Origin: Henriciella marina DSM 19595
GTDB taxonomy: Bacteria; Pseudomonadota; Alphaproteobacteria; Caulobacterales; Hyphomonadaceae
NCBI RefSeq assembly: GCF_000376805.1
Contig: NZ_AQXT01000002.1
Location: 1,550,001 to 1,614,000, forward strand
Length of the DNA stretch: 64,000 nt
Direction of reading: 5' to 3'
Shown: positions 38,413 through 46,445 of the stretch, one piece after another
How the letters are laid out: each line of letters opens with the position of its first letter
Position numbering within the stretch: the first letter of the stretch is position 1
The notes under the pieces: model-generated
Databases searched by the model: none
What the model saw: the letters and a program-made list of their open reading frames with translations, nothing else
Told to the model about the DNA's origin: nothing
Made by a program: the position numbers and the translations under genes

Positions 38413-38945
38413 TCGACGTTGGCGTCCCAGACGCGGCGGATATGAACATCGGCTTCGGGTCCAAGATTGAGCCAGGCCAGCCGGCCTGACGAGGCGTTTG
38501 CGATCATGACCTGGTCCGATGAGGTGACCGTCTGCTTCAGGCGATCGCGCAACTTGGCCTGTTTCACAGTTGACCGCAGCGCCCAGACGCCCGGCATGAT
38601 CTCGGCGAACTTGCCGAGCCGGTTGATGGCGCTGATGAGCTGCATTTCGCCCGTCCCCGTCAGCTTTGCGATGATGAGATAGTTCGACGGCTCGCCGGCC
38701 GCCTCTGCATCGACGGAGGGGCGCAGGCTCGCTTTGAGGCTCTGCACCAGTGGCTGGTGTTCCTGCGCCGGAATAAACGCTCCGCCATCACCCTCGGCCA
38801 CCTGCGTCCCAGCGCCAATCCGCCGCTCACGGATAAAGCCCTGCATCTGGCCCAGTGTATAAGGCCCATAGACATTGTCATTGACCAGAACGCGCCATTC
38901 GGGCGGGTCGATCTCAGAGAGGTCCAGGGCAGTATCAGAAGACAT
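38409..38945 (-). CDS. GYF_2-like domain joined to a Cas2/VapD-like ferredoxin fold
   Basis: A 178-residue protein in two parts. Residues about 15-60 look like a GYF_2 domain (WRVLVNDNVYGPYTLGQMQGFI, then a glycine-rich end), a module that binds proline-rich peptides in some proteins. Residues about 85-178 give a beta-alpha-beta-beta-alpha-beta order (YLIIAKL; EMQLISAINRLGKF; GVWALRST; KQAKLRDRLKQTV; DQVMIANA) that matches the Cas2/VapD/SinR-like ferredoxin fold. There are no Cas genes in the window, and the conserved metal-binding aspartate of Cas2 at the end of strand 1 is replaced, so nuclease activity is unlikely on that basis. A toxin-like or RNA-binding role is possible. It is transcribed alone. 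Confidence 0.6.
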   Translation of the reverse strand: MSSDTALDLSEIDPPEWRVLVNDNVYGPYTLGQMQGFIRERRIGAGTQVAEGDGGAFIPAQEHQPLVQSLKASLRPSVDAEAAGEPSNYLIIAKLTGTGEMQLISAINRLGKFAEIMPGVWALRSTVKQAKLRDRLKQTVTSSDQVMIANASSGRLAWLNLGPEADVHIRRVWDANVD

Positions 38946-39067
38946 GGGTCTATTGGGCTCGCCGGGTTGGAGACGATTGAGTGTCTGGTGTCACCTACCG
39001 CAGGAAAGGTAATCAGCCCGTTACAGCCGCCCGGAAATACGTACGCTTTCGCGCACCTGAGACCTCA

Positions 39068-42000
39068 TTATGAGGAATGCGGCAGAGGCTCGTATCGCCG
39101 TCCTCTCAACCGGGCGACGAGGCGCCGCCCCGGCTTCATCGTCATCAGCCTGTAGGCCGCAGGCGTGAAGTAGAGCGCCAGAAGGGCCGATCCGGCAACA
39201 CCGCCCGCAATCGCCGTCGCGAGCGGCAGCCAGAAGACGTCGCCGGCCAGAATGATTGGCACGAAGCCGCCCATCGTCGTCAGTGTGGTTGCCACGATGT
39301 GGCGGGTGGCATCGACCACCACTTCCCGCTGTGCCAGCACATCATCTGCGCGCGCCGCCGCATTCCCCTGCAGCAGCGACAGGACCACGATCGAACTGTT
39401 GATCGAGATACCAAGCAGGCCAAGCGACCCGACAATCGCATTAAAGCCAAGCGGCAGGTTGAACATCCAGACGCCGCCAAAGGCGAGGCCCACCGAGAGG
39501 AATCCCGTCAGCAGGATGAGCATCGACAGCCGGAATGAGTTGAAGACCAGGCTCACGGCGCCCGCCATGATGATGATAAGCGGCACCGCCAGTGACATCA
39601 AATTCGTCATCGCCTCGGTTCGGGTCTCTGCCTCGCCGCCGAGCAGGATGTCATAGCCCGGCGGTGGCTCGAAGCCGGACGCTTCCAGCGAGGCCGCAAA
39701 TTGTGCCTGGATTGGCGGCGGCAATGAGAAAGGTTCGGTGAAGCCAAAAATCTGGTTCACCCGCCGCCCATCCAGTCTTGTGATGACCGCCGTCTGGGGA
39801 TCGAGCGTGATGTCGCCCAGCGTGGCAAGCGGGGTCCCGGCGCCATCTAGCCCAGCCCCAATTGTCATCGCCCGAAGATCAGACAGCTGCGAGCGGCGGT
39901 CTGCATTTGCGATCACACGCACAGGGATTTCCTCGATCCCCTCGAGGATCGACCCGGCGGGCACGCCCTCCAGCTCTGCGCGAACATCACTTGCAAGGCC
40001 GGCAAGTCTTTCGCCAGACATGGCGGTGGCAGCCTCGTCGGCGCGAATTGTAACGATAGGTGCACCCAGCTGCAGGCTGGCCTGCGTATAGGTGATGCCC
40101 GGCGTCGCCGACAGAATGCGGCGCGTCTCATTGCCAAGACGGTTCAGCGTTTCGAGGCTGTCGCCGCGAATATTGAACTCGATGGGCGCTGGCACAGGCG
40201 GGCCTTGCTCGAACGGCAATGCAAGGAATTGCGCCCCCGGAAACTCAAGGCGCAGCTCATCCTGTATCTGCCGCACCATCCGGCGCGTCGACTGGTTGTC
40301 GGTCAGCTGAACCCAGCCGGACGCAAAGCCCGGAACGCCCTGCGTGTTGTTGAACGCATTATAGTAGACGCGCGGCGCCGATTCCCCGAGCGTGAAGTTG
40401 ACCAGCTCGACACTGTCGTAATCATTCAGCAGCTGCGTCGCGCGCAGGGCGGCGCGCTCTGCCTCGCCGATGGTCGCCGTGGCTGGCAGGCTGATCTCCA
40501 CCTGAAACTGGTCGCGCTCGGTCTGGGGAAAGAATTGAACCGGCAGGCTACCGCCAAGGGCAAAGCCGATCAGGGCGGGAACCAGCCCGATGGCGAGGCC
40601 GAGCGGCGGGAATTTCAGCACCGCGCCAACCGTCCAGCGATATCCGTCCGTCACGGCATCTATCGAAATGCCATCGCGCAGCCAGTTCTTGCGCTCACCA
40701 ACCTTGCGGACACGGTCGAAACGGCCCGCAAGAAACGGAATAATCGTCATTGAAAGTGCAAAGGACGCGATCACTGAGAAGATCACCGACACACCAAGCA
40801 TGCCAATGAACTCTCCCGCCGCGCCGGGCATGAGGGCAATCGGCGCAAAGGCCAGCGCCGTCGTCAGGGTGGAGGCAAAGAGAGGCCCGAACAGCTTTTT
40901 AAGCGCAATGTCGATCGCCTCGACAACACTGTGGCCTCGCCCACGCTCCTGATCGTACTCGTCATAGACCACAATCGCATTGTCGATCAGCAGGCCAAGC
41001 GAGATGACAAGTCCGGTCACCGACATCTGGTGCAACGGATAACCGAAGACGTTGAACAGGATGAGGACCAGCGCGATGGTCAGTGGCAGGGCCGCGCCAA
41101 CCACAAATGCCGCGCGCCAGCCCATGACGAGGAAGAGCGCGAGAAAGACAATGACGGAGGAGAAAGCAAGGTTCTGCGCCAGCCCGTTCAGGCGCGCCCC
41201 GGTATATTCGCTTTGATCAAAGAGAAGCTGGACATCAATCGCTGCTGGCGAGGCAGCATCGAACTCGGCAACCACGGCCCGCGCGCGTTCGGCCCATTGA
41301 TCGACGCGCTGATTGGGCTGGATGAACGCACTGACGACGACGGACCGGCGGCCATTGGTGAAATTCATCACCCTGGCCGGATCTTCGATGCCTTTGCGGA
41401 CCTCGGCGATATCCCCCACGCGTAACGCACTGCCATCGGCGCGCTGGAGCAGAGGAACCGAGCGAATTCGCGCTATGCCGTCAAACGCGCCGCCAATCTC
41501 GATGCCCACATCGGCCCGGTCTCCGCGCACCTGCCCGGCCGGGGCCTTGGCATCTGACAAACCGATCAGCCGGGCGGCGTCATTCATGCTGAGACCGGCC
41601 GCGGCCAGTGCATCTGAATCGACGACCACGCGCACTTCCTCGCGCGGCAGGCCGTAGACTTCGGTCTCCTCAGTACCGGAGAGGTTCTGAAAGCGGTCTG
41701 CCAGGTTTCGCGACAGCCGCGACATGACCGCCAGCTCCGGCTCTCCTTCTCCAGACCAGACAAGCCCGACAAGCATGGTCGACGCGCCGACATACTGGCG
41801 CTCGATCTGCGGGAAACTTGTACCGGACGGCAGATTAGCACGCGCGCCATCGACCTTTGCCCGCACCAGCGTCCAGGCATCATCCACTTCGGCTTCGCTC
41901 AGCCCCTCATCCATGGAGAGGGAAATCTGCGACACATTCTGGCGGGAGACAGACTGGACTTCATCGACTTCAGGCAATTCCCGTATCGCCGTCTCGATAG

Positions 42001-42190
42001 GATCGGTAATCGTGGCCTCGATCCGCTCGGCGTCCGCGCCGGGCAAAGTCGTCAGCACATAGCCAAAGCGCTCGACCAGCGTCGGGTCTTCCTGGCGTCC
42101 GAGTGTCAGCAGGGAGCCGATTGCACCGGCCAGAATTATCAGAATGGCAAGAATGCTGAGCCGGGGGAGCCGATAGAAAAGCGTGCGCAT
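39068..42190 (-). CDS. RND-family efflux transporter, inner-membrane pump
   Basis: A 1040-residue proton-driven pump of the AcrB/HAE type. Twelve membrane helices are arranged as 1+5 and 1+5, with two large periplasmic loops; the N terminus has PRLSILAILIILAGAIGSLLTL and the TM4 region VISLGLLIDNAIVVYDEY, and TM10-12 carry GLLGISINSSIVVLSLL and LATAIAGGVAGSALLALYFTPAAYRLM. Loop motifs such as EDPTLVERFGYVLTTLPGADAERIEATITDPIE are typical of the HAE RND pumps. It follows the adaptor gene by 10 bp in the same operon, with TetR as the first gene. The drug or solvent substrate is not readable from sequence, and no outer-membrane factor gene is adjacent. Confidence 0.93.
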   Translation of the reverse strand: MRTLFYRLPRLSILAILIILAGAIGSLLTLGRQEDPTLVERFGYVLTTLPGADAERIEATITDPIETAIRELPEVDEVQSVSRQNVSQISLSMDEGLSEAEVDDAWTLVRAKVDGARANLPSGTSFPQIERQYVGASTMLVGLVWSGEGEPELAVMSRLSRNLADRFQNLSGTEETEVYGLPREEVRVVVDSDALAAAGLSMNDAARLIGLSDAKAPAGQVRGDRADVGIEIGGAFDGIARIRSVPLLQRADGSALRVGDIAEVRKGIEDPARVMNFTNGRRSVVVSAFIQPNQRVDQWAERARAVVAEFDAASPAAIDVQLLFDQSEYTGARLNGLAQNLAFSSVIVFLALFLVMGWRAAFVVGAALPLTIALVLILFNVFGYPLHQMSVTGLVISLGLLIDNAIVVYDEYDQERGRGHSVVEAIDIALKKLFGPLFASTLTTALAFAPIALMPGAAGEFIGMLGVSVIFSVIASFALSMTIIPFLAGRFDRVRKVGERKNWLRDGISIDAVTDGYRWTVGAVLKFPPLGLAIGLVPALIGFALGGSLPVQFFPQTERDQFQVEISLPATATIGEAERAALRATQLLNDYDSVELVNFTLGESAPRVYYNAFNNTQGVPGFASGWVQLTDNQSTRRMVRQIQDELRLEFPGAQFLALPFEQGPPVPAPIEFNIRGDSLETLNRLGNETRRILSATPGITYTQASLQLGAPIVTIRADEAATAMSGERLAGLASDVRAELEGVPAGSILEGIEEIPVRVIANADRRSQLSDLRAMTIGAGLDGAGTPLATLGDITLDPQTAVITRLDGRRVNQIFGFTEPFSLPPPIQAQFAASLEASGFEPPPGYDILLGGEAETRTEAMTNLMSLAVPLIIIMAGAVSLVFNSFRLSMLILLTGFLSVGLAFGGVWMFNLPLGFNAIVGSLGLLGISINSSIVVLSLLQGNAAARADDVLAQREVVVDATRHIVATTLTTMGGFVPIILAGDVFWLPLATAIAGGVAGSALLALYFTPAAYRLMTMKPGRRLVARLRGRRYEPLPHSS

Positions 42191-42200
42191 CAGTCCAGCC

Positions 42201-43373
42201 CTATCCCTCAGTCGCCAGGCCAGATGCCAGAGGCACTAACCGCGGCGAGATCAATTGGCCCGGGGCAACACGTTGAAGCCCGTCAACGATAATTCGGTCT
42301 CCGTCTTCGATTGCCCCGCGCACAAAAACGCGGTCGCCATCAGTCTGCACAACCTCGACCAGGCCCGGCCGGGCGACCCAGCCATCATTTTCAGGGCTCG
42401 CAATATAAAGCGACCAGAGACCGCGCTGCCCCTCTGCCAGCGCCGAAACCGGAAGCCAGAGCCCGTTCTCCTGAACGTCACGGGAAACCGACAGCCGGAC
42501 CACAGCCCCCACCGAAATGCTGGCAGCGTCAATAATATCAAAAACGGTTGTCACACTGCGCTGGCCAGCATCGATCACACCGGTGACCGATCGAAGCCGC
42601 GCATCAACGGGACCGATATCCGTGCTCAGCGTGTAAATATCACCGGGCTCGAGCGCGGCAGCGAGCGGCGCCGGCAGGCCGATACGGGCCTCCAGCGCGC
42701 CCGTCTCGACGAGCTGGAAGATCGGCGCCCCTTGCGGCGCAATCGCGCCCTCATCGAAATTGCGGGCTGTGATCATGCCGGGATACGGCGCTCTGATACT
42801 GGCAAGATCGATCTGCACACGCAGCGTATCGGCCCGCGCCCGCGCCGCCTCGATCCGCGCATCTGCCGTCGCCGCCTGCGCAAGCGCTTCATCGACCCGT
42901 TGCTGCGAAACATGGCCCCGCTCGAGCAGGGTCTGCTGGCGCTCGACCGTATTCATCGCCAGTGCATGAGAGGCTTTGGCTTCATTGACCTGCGCTTCAG
43001 CTGAGACAAGCTGCGAGCGGACCGCGCGGGTATCCAGAACGGCCAGTATCTGGCCGTCCGTGACCCGGTCGCCGACATCGACGTTCAGCGCAGCGATGCG
43101 TCCGCCATCGGAGAATCCAAGCTCACTTGACCGGCGCGGCTGGACGATGCCTGTAAATTTCTCGTCCAGGGCCAGCGAAGACTGCATGTTCGCAACGACG
43201 ACATCCACACTCAGCGGTGTGGGGTTTTCGCTGATGACCAGCGGCCCTTCACTCGAACGCTGGCTGAGCACGAATACCGAAAGCAGTGCCACGCCAATGG
43301 CAATGACCGCGATAAAAAGGAGCCCTTTCAGGAAGCTTGGTCGTGCGGTGCGATCTTGGTCGTATCCGGTCAT
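42201..43373 (-). CDS. RND efflux periplasmic adaptor (HlyD/MFP family)
   Basis: A 390-residue adaptor that links the pump to an outer-membrane channel. It starts with a membrane anchor (residues about 15-35, LLFIAVIAIGVALLSVFVLS), then the lipoyl half-motif GFSDGGRIAALNVDVGDRVTDGQILAVLD, an alpha-helical hairpin (about residues 100-165, RSQLVSAEAQVNEAKASHALAM...) and the second half, SIRAPYPGMITARNFDEGAIAPQGAPIFQLVE, followed by beta-barrel and membrane-proximal domains. Its ATG overlaps the TetR stop by four bases. Confidence 0.92.
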   Translation of the reverse strand: MTGYDQDRTARPSFLKGLLFIAVIAIGVALLSVFVLSQRSSEGPLVISENPTPLSVDVVVANMQSSLALDEKFTGIVQPRRSSELGFSDGGRIAALNVDVGDRVTDGQILAVLDTRAVRSQLVSAEAQVNEAKASHALAMNTVERQQTLLERGHVSQQRVDEALAQAATADARIEAARARADTLRVQIDLASIRAPYPGMITARNFDEGAIAPQGAPIFQLVETGALEARIGLPAPLAAALEPGDIYTLSTDIGPVDARLRSVTGVIDAGQRSVTTVFDIIDAASISVGAVVRLSVSRDVQENGLWLPVSALAEGQRGLWSLYIASPENDGWVARPGLVEVVQTDGDRVFVRGAIEDGDRIIVDGLQRVAPGQLISPRLVPLASGLATEG

Positions 43374-44035
43374 GTTGTTCCTCCTGCGCCCGCTTCGAGG
43401 CTGCGAACGACAAGGTCTGCGTGAAAATCGATGAAACTGCTCTGGTCCATTCCCGCTGGCATGGACGCGGTCGCCGGAAAGCCGGGAAGATGGGCGATCA
43501 TCATGGCAAGGCCGTGGATCGAGGCCCAGACGGATTTTGCGGCGTCGACGGAATCGAGATCAGCCCTGAAATGACCGGTGTCGATCCCCTCACGCATCAT
43601 GTCTGTGAGGACGCCGAAAGCCTGGCCCTTATTTGTCTGATCGAATGCCTGATCGTGGTGCGCGCTGGCTTCATTTTCACTGGCAACCCCGGAAAAGGCG
43701 GCGACATAATGATGCGGCTTCTCGATCGCGACGCGCACATAGCCTGCCGTGCACCGTCTGGCGCGATTGGCGAAAGGCTCATTCCTGTCGGCCATCTCAT
43801 GCACGATGGCGAGAAGCCTGCCGAAAAAGGACTCCTTCAGCACCTCGACGAGGTCGTCCTTGGAGTCGAAATACTTGTAGATTGCGGCTGGGGAGTAATC
43901 GATTTCATCGGCGATGCGACGAATGGAGAGGCCTGCCTCCCCTTCCTCGGCAAAGACACGCTCGGCAGCCTCGAGGATCGCACCGCGCACACGCAGACGG
44001 CGTCGCTCGGCCGGAGTGATTTCGCTGTCCTGCAT
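43370..44035 (-). CDS. TetR-family repressor of the RND pump
   Basis: A 221-residue regulator. The helix-turn-helix is within residues about 25-60 (VFAEEGEAGLSIRRIADEIDYSPAAIYKYFDSKDDLVEVL) and the rest is the helical ligand domain. A long upstream frame to 44332 is open but unsupported; ATG 44035 is chosen for the GAGGGGCGAGGGG ribosome site, and an ATG at 44071 has none. Two overlapping GTTCA/TGAAC dyads lie 66-90 bp upstream. It is the first gene of the operon with adaptor and pump, so it presumably represses itself and both pump genes and is released by a substrate of the pump. Confidence 0.9.
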   Translation of the reverse strand: MQDSEITPAERRRLRVRGAILEAAERVFAEEGEAGLSIRRIADEIDYSPAAIYKYFDSKDDLVEVLKESFFGRLLAIVHEMADRNEPFANRARRCTAGYVRVAIEKPHHYVAAFSGVASENEASAHHDQAFDQTNKGQAFGVLTDMMREGIDTGHFRADLDSVDAAKSVWASIHGLAMMIAHLPGFPATASMPAGMDQSSFIDFHADLVVRSLEAGAGGTT

Positions 44036-44100
44036 GCCCCCTCGCCCCTCAAAGACCCGCAGCGTCAACATACTCGAACTGTCATCACTTAGCAATAGCT

Positions 44101-44124
44101 GTTCATTTTGTGAACGCTGTTCAC
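44101..44124. promoter_or_regulatory. TetR operator candidate
   Basis: GTTCA-N5-TGAAC (44101-44115) and the perfect 15-bp dyad GTGAAC-GCT-GTTCAC (44110-44124) overlap, so three GTTCA half-sites sit at even spacing between the divergent TetR and nitroreductase genes. Two dimers could bind, as in several TetR systems. Confidence 0.68.
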
Positions 44125-44198
44125 TATCAACACCTGCGCGGCGGAAATTTCGGTGTTTACCTGTTTCAATCCAGCGCCGGCTTCCTATTCTTGAACAC

Positions 44199-44828
44199 AT
44201 GACAAAACTCTTCCCGGACGCCCCACCCGTTGGCACCGCCATGAAAGCCACCCAGGAAAGCGAAGAGGCGCGCCGCTTCCTTGCCCTTCGCCGGTCGGCG
44301 AACAAGGCGTTCCTCGGTGAGCCGGGCCCCAATCCTCAAACGCTGAATGATATTCTTACGGCCGCGACACGCGTTCCGGATCACCGGAGGCTGTCGCCTT
44401 GGCGCTTCATCGTTCTGGAGGGCGAGGCCCGCACCGCTTTCGCCGAGAAAGCCGCTCGCGTACAAAGGGAAGAAAACGAATTTGCCAGTGACGGCGATCT
44501 CGACGCGACCAGGGCCCTGCCAATGCGCGCGCCTACGGTTGTGGTGCTTGTCTCAAGCCCAAAGGACGACAACCGGACCCCCGTCTGGGAGCAAGAGCTT
44601 TCCGTCGGTGCGCTGGGCCACAATCTGCTGCTGAGCGCGAATGCCGCCGGGTTCGCAGGCTGCTGGCTCACCGAATGGATCAGTTTCTCCGACGGGATCA
44701 ACAGGGTGCTCGGCCTCGAAAAAGGCGAGCGTATCGCAGGCTATTTCTACCTCGGGACAGCCACGGCCGATCCGCAGGAGCGCGCACGTCCTGATGCCAA
44801 CGCGCTTATTTCCCGCTGGACCGGTTAA
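44199..44828 (+). CDS. Nitroreductase-family FMN oxidoreductase
   Basis: A 209-residue flavoprotein of the nitroreductase fold. It has the FMN-phosphate block LALRRSANKAFL near residue 28, PDHRRLSPWRFIVLEG, then VGALGHNLLLSANAAGFAGCWLTEW and GERIAGYFYLGTA in the second half, a pattern close to the YdjA/TdsD group. It probably reduces a quinone, nitro or similar compound with NAD(P)H. The ATG at 44199 lies just downstream of the TetR operator and divergent from it, so expression may respond to the same ligand as the efflux pump. Confidence 0.86.
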   Translation: MTKLFPDAPPVGTAMKATQESEEARRFLALRRSANKAFLGEPGPNPQTLNDILTAATRVPDHRRLSPWRFIVLEGEARTAFAEKAARVQREENEFASDGDLDATRALPMRAPTVVVLVSSPKDDNRTPVWEQELSVGALGHNLLLSANAAGFAGCWLTEWISFSDGINRVLGLEKGERIAGYFYLGTATADPQERARPDANALISRWTG

Positions 44829-44852
44829 GCCGGGCAAAGGCCAGCAGCAAAG

Positions 44853-46373
44853 CTAGTCCGACGCATTCAGCTGGTCGCGCACAGCCTTGCGGTTCAACTT
44901 GCCGACCGCGGTCTTGGGGATAGCGTCGACGAAAACGACGCGCCGGGGGCGCTTATACGAGGCGACCCGCTCGCCCACGAACGCCGTCAGCGTGTCGCCA
45001 TCGGCAGTTTCGCCGGGTTTGAGGGCGACGACAGCAGTCACCGCTTCTACCCACTTTTCATCCTGCACGCCGACGACTGCACATTCGGCCACGGACGGAT
45101 GCGCCATCAGGATATCCTCGATCTCGCGCGGATAGACATTGTATCCCCCGGTGATGATCATGTCCGAGGTCCGGTCGCGCAGATAGAGCAACCCAGTCTC
45201 ATCGAACTGGCCAAGATCGCGGGTGCGCATCCACCCGTCACCCATCATCATCTGCGCATTGAGGTCCGGCGCATTGTGATAGCCCGCCAACATGGAAGGC
45301 GCGCGCACCGCGATCTCACCCGGTTCGCCGGGTGCCACATCTTCGCCTGCCTCATCGACAAGCCTGATCTCGACGTCCAGCGCAGGCCGCCCGCACGCGC
45401 CGAGCGCCTCGCCTTCATGATCCTCAGGCCGCAGGACGGCCACCGCCAGCGGACACTCGGTCTGTCCATAATACTGCCAGAAACGCTCGCGCCCCCACGC
45501 CGTCATGGCTTGCTCGATCACAGGCCGCGGCATGGGCGAGGCCCCATATATCACCTGCTTCAGCCGCGATCCGGCAACCGCGCCAAAATCGGGATGCCCC
45601 AGAAGCATCTGCAGCATGGTCGGGACGAGGTTGATGGCGGTGACGTCATGCTCGTGAATGGCCTTCAGATAAGCAGATGGTTCGAACTGGCTCATGATGA
45701 CCGTGCGAGCACCGCGCAGCCAGAACGGCAGGACAAAGACCCCGCTTGCATGGATCAGCGAGGCGGCATGCAGCATCGTGTCGCCAGGCACCGGGTCGAT
45801 GAGGTTCAGAAGGACATTCCTGCAGATCGCAGCATAGGAAGCCTGCGTGTGCTGGGCGGCTTTCAGCGTGCCGGTCGTGCCAGAGGTGAAAAGCGTCAGG
45901 ACCACATCATCCGCCGCCACTTTCACATTGGGCTCTTCATCGCTCGCGCCCGCCGCTTCGCCGAGCAGTCCTTCCCCTTCATGGCCAAGGGGCAGGCAGA
46001 CGAGGCCGGGCACCGCTTTCTCAATTGCCTCAGCCGCGCCCGCCAGATCCGGCCCGTAAACCAGCCGCGTGCAACCTGTATCCTCCAGCATCCTCGCATG
46101 CTCGGGTACCGACAGGCGCGCATTCAGTGGCACGCGGTTGATGCCTGCCTTCGCGCAGGCGAAATCGAGTGGCACGCTGTAGAGACCATTATTGACAAGC
46201 AGGCCCAGCCGGTCACCGTGCGCCAGCCCCCTCGCGGCAAATGTATTGGCCAGCTGGTTCGTCGCCCGGTGCACCTCGGCAAAGCTCAGCGACTTGTCCT
46301 GAAACACAATCGCTTCACGCTCCGGCGCGCCGCGGCCGCCGCGATTGATAAGGTCCACATAATTGGGCGACAT
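44853..46373 (-). CDS. Acyl-CoA synthetase (AMP-binding enzyme)
   Basis: A 506-residue adenylate-forming ligase. Key blocks: the P-loop-like LTLFTSGTTGTLKAAQHT (about residue 165), the YYGQTECPLAVAVLR stretch near 300, the AMP-binding MRTRDLGQFDETGLLYLRDRTSDMIITGGYNVYPREIEDIL and the C-terminal lysine GKLNRKAVRD. The acid is probably a medium- or long-chain or aromatic acid; it is not readable. The start at 46373 is chosen for an AGGAG ribosome site; a longer frame to 46433 is open. It lies 72 bp after the acyl-CoA dehydrogenase gene and may form an activation and oxidation pair with it. Confidence 0.91.
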   Translation of the reverse strand: MSPNYVDLINRGGRGAPEREAIVFQDKSLSFAEVHRATNQLANTFAARGLAHGDRLGLLVNNGLYSVPLDFACAKAGINRVPLNARLSVPEHARMLEDTGCTRLVYGPDLAGAAEAIEKAVPGLVCLPLGHEGEGLLGEAAGASDEEPNVKVAADDVVLTLFTSGTTGTLKAAQHTQASYAAICRNVLLNLIDPVPGDTMLHAASLIHASGVFVLPFWLRGARTVIMSQFEPSAYLKAIHEHDVTAINLVPTMLQMLLGHPDFGAVAGSRLKQVIYGASPMPRPVIEQAMTAWGRERFWQYYGQTECPLAVAVLRPEDHEGEALGACGRPALDVEIRLVDEAGEDVAPGEPGEIAVRAPSMLAGYHNAPDLNAQMMMGDGWMRTRDLGQFDETGLLYLRDRTSDMIITGGYNVYPREIEDILMAHPSVAECAVVGVQDEKWVEAVTAVVALKPGETADGDTLTAFVGERVASYKRPRRVVFVDAIPKTAVGKLNRKAVRDQLNASD

Positions 46374-46445
46374 TGGTGTTCTCCTGCCAGATTCTCTGAT
46401 TGGCAGACCTGCTATCGCGGGCCGTCGTGCCACGCAAATTATCGG

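Noticed and set aside
43914-44332. Long forms of TetR (320 aa) and nitroreductase (304 aa)
   Set aside because: Their N-terminal extensions cross the operator and each other's genes; the shorter starts fit the families.
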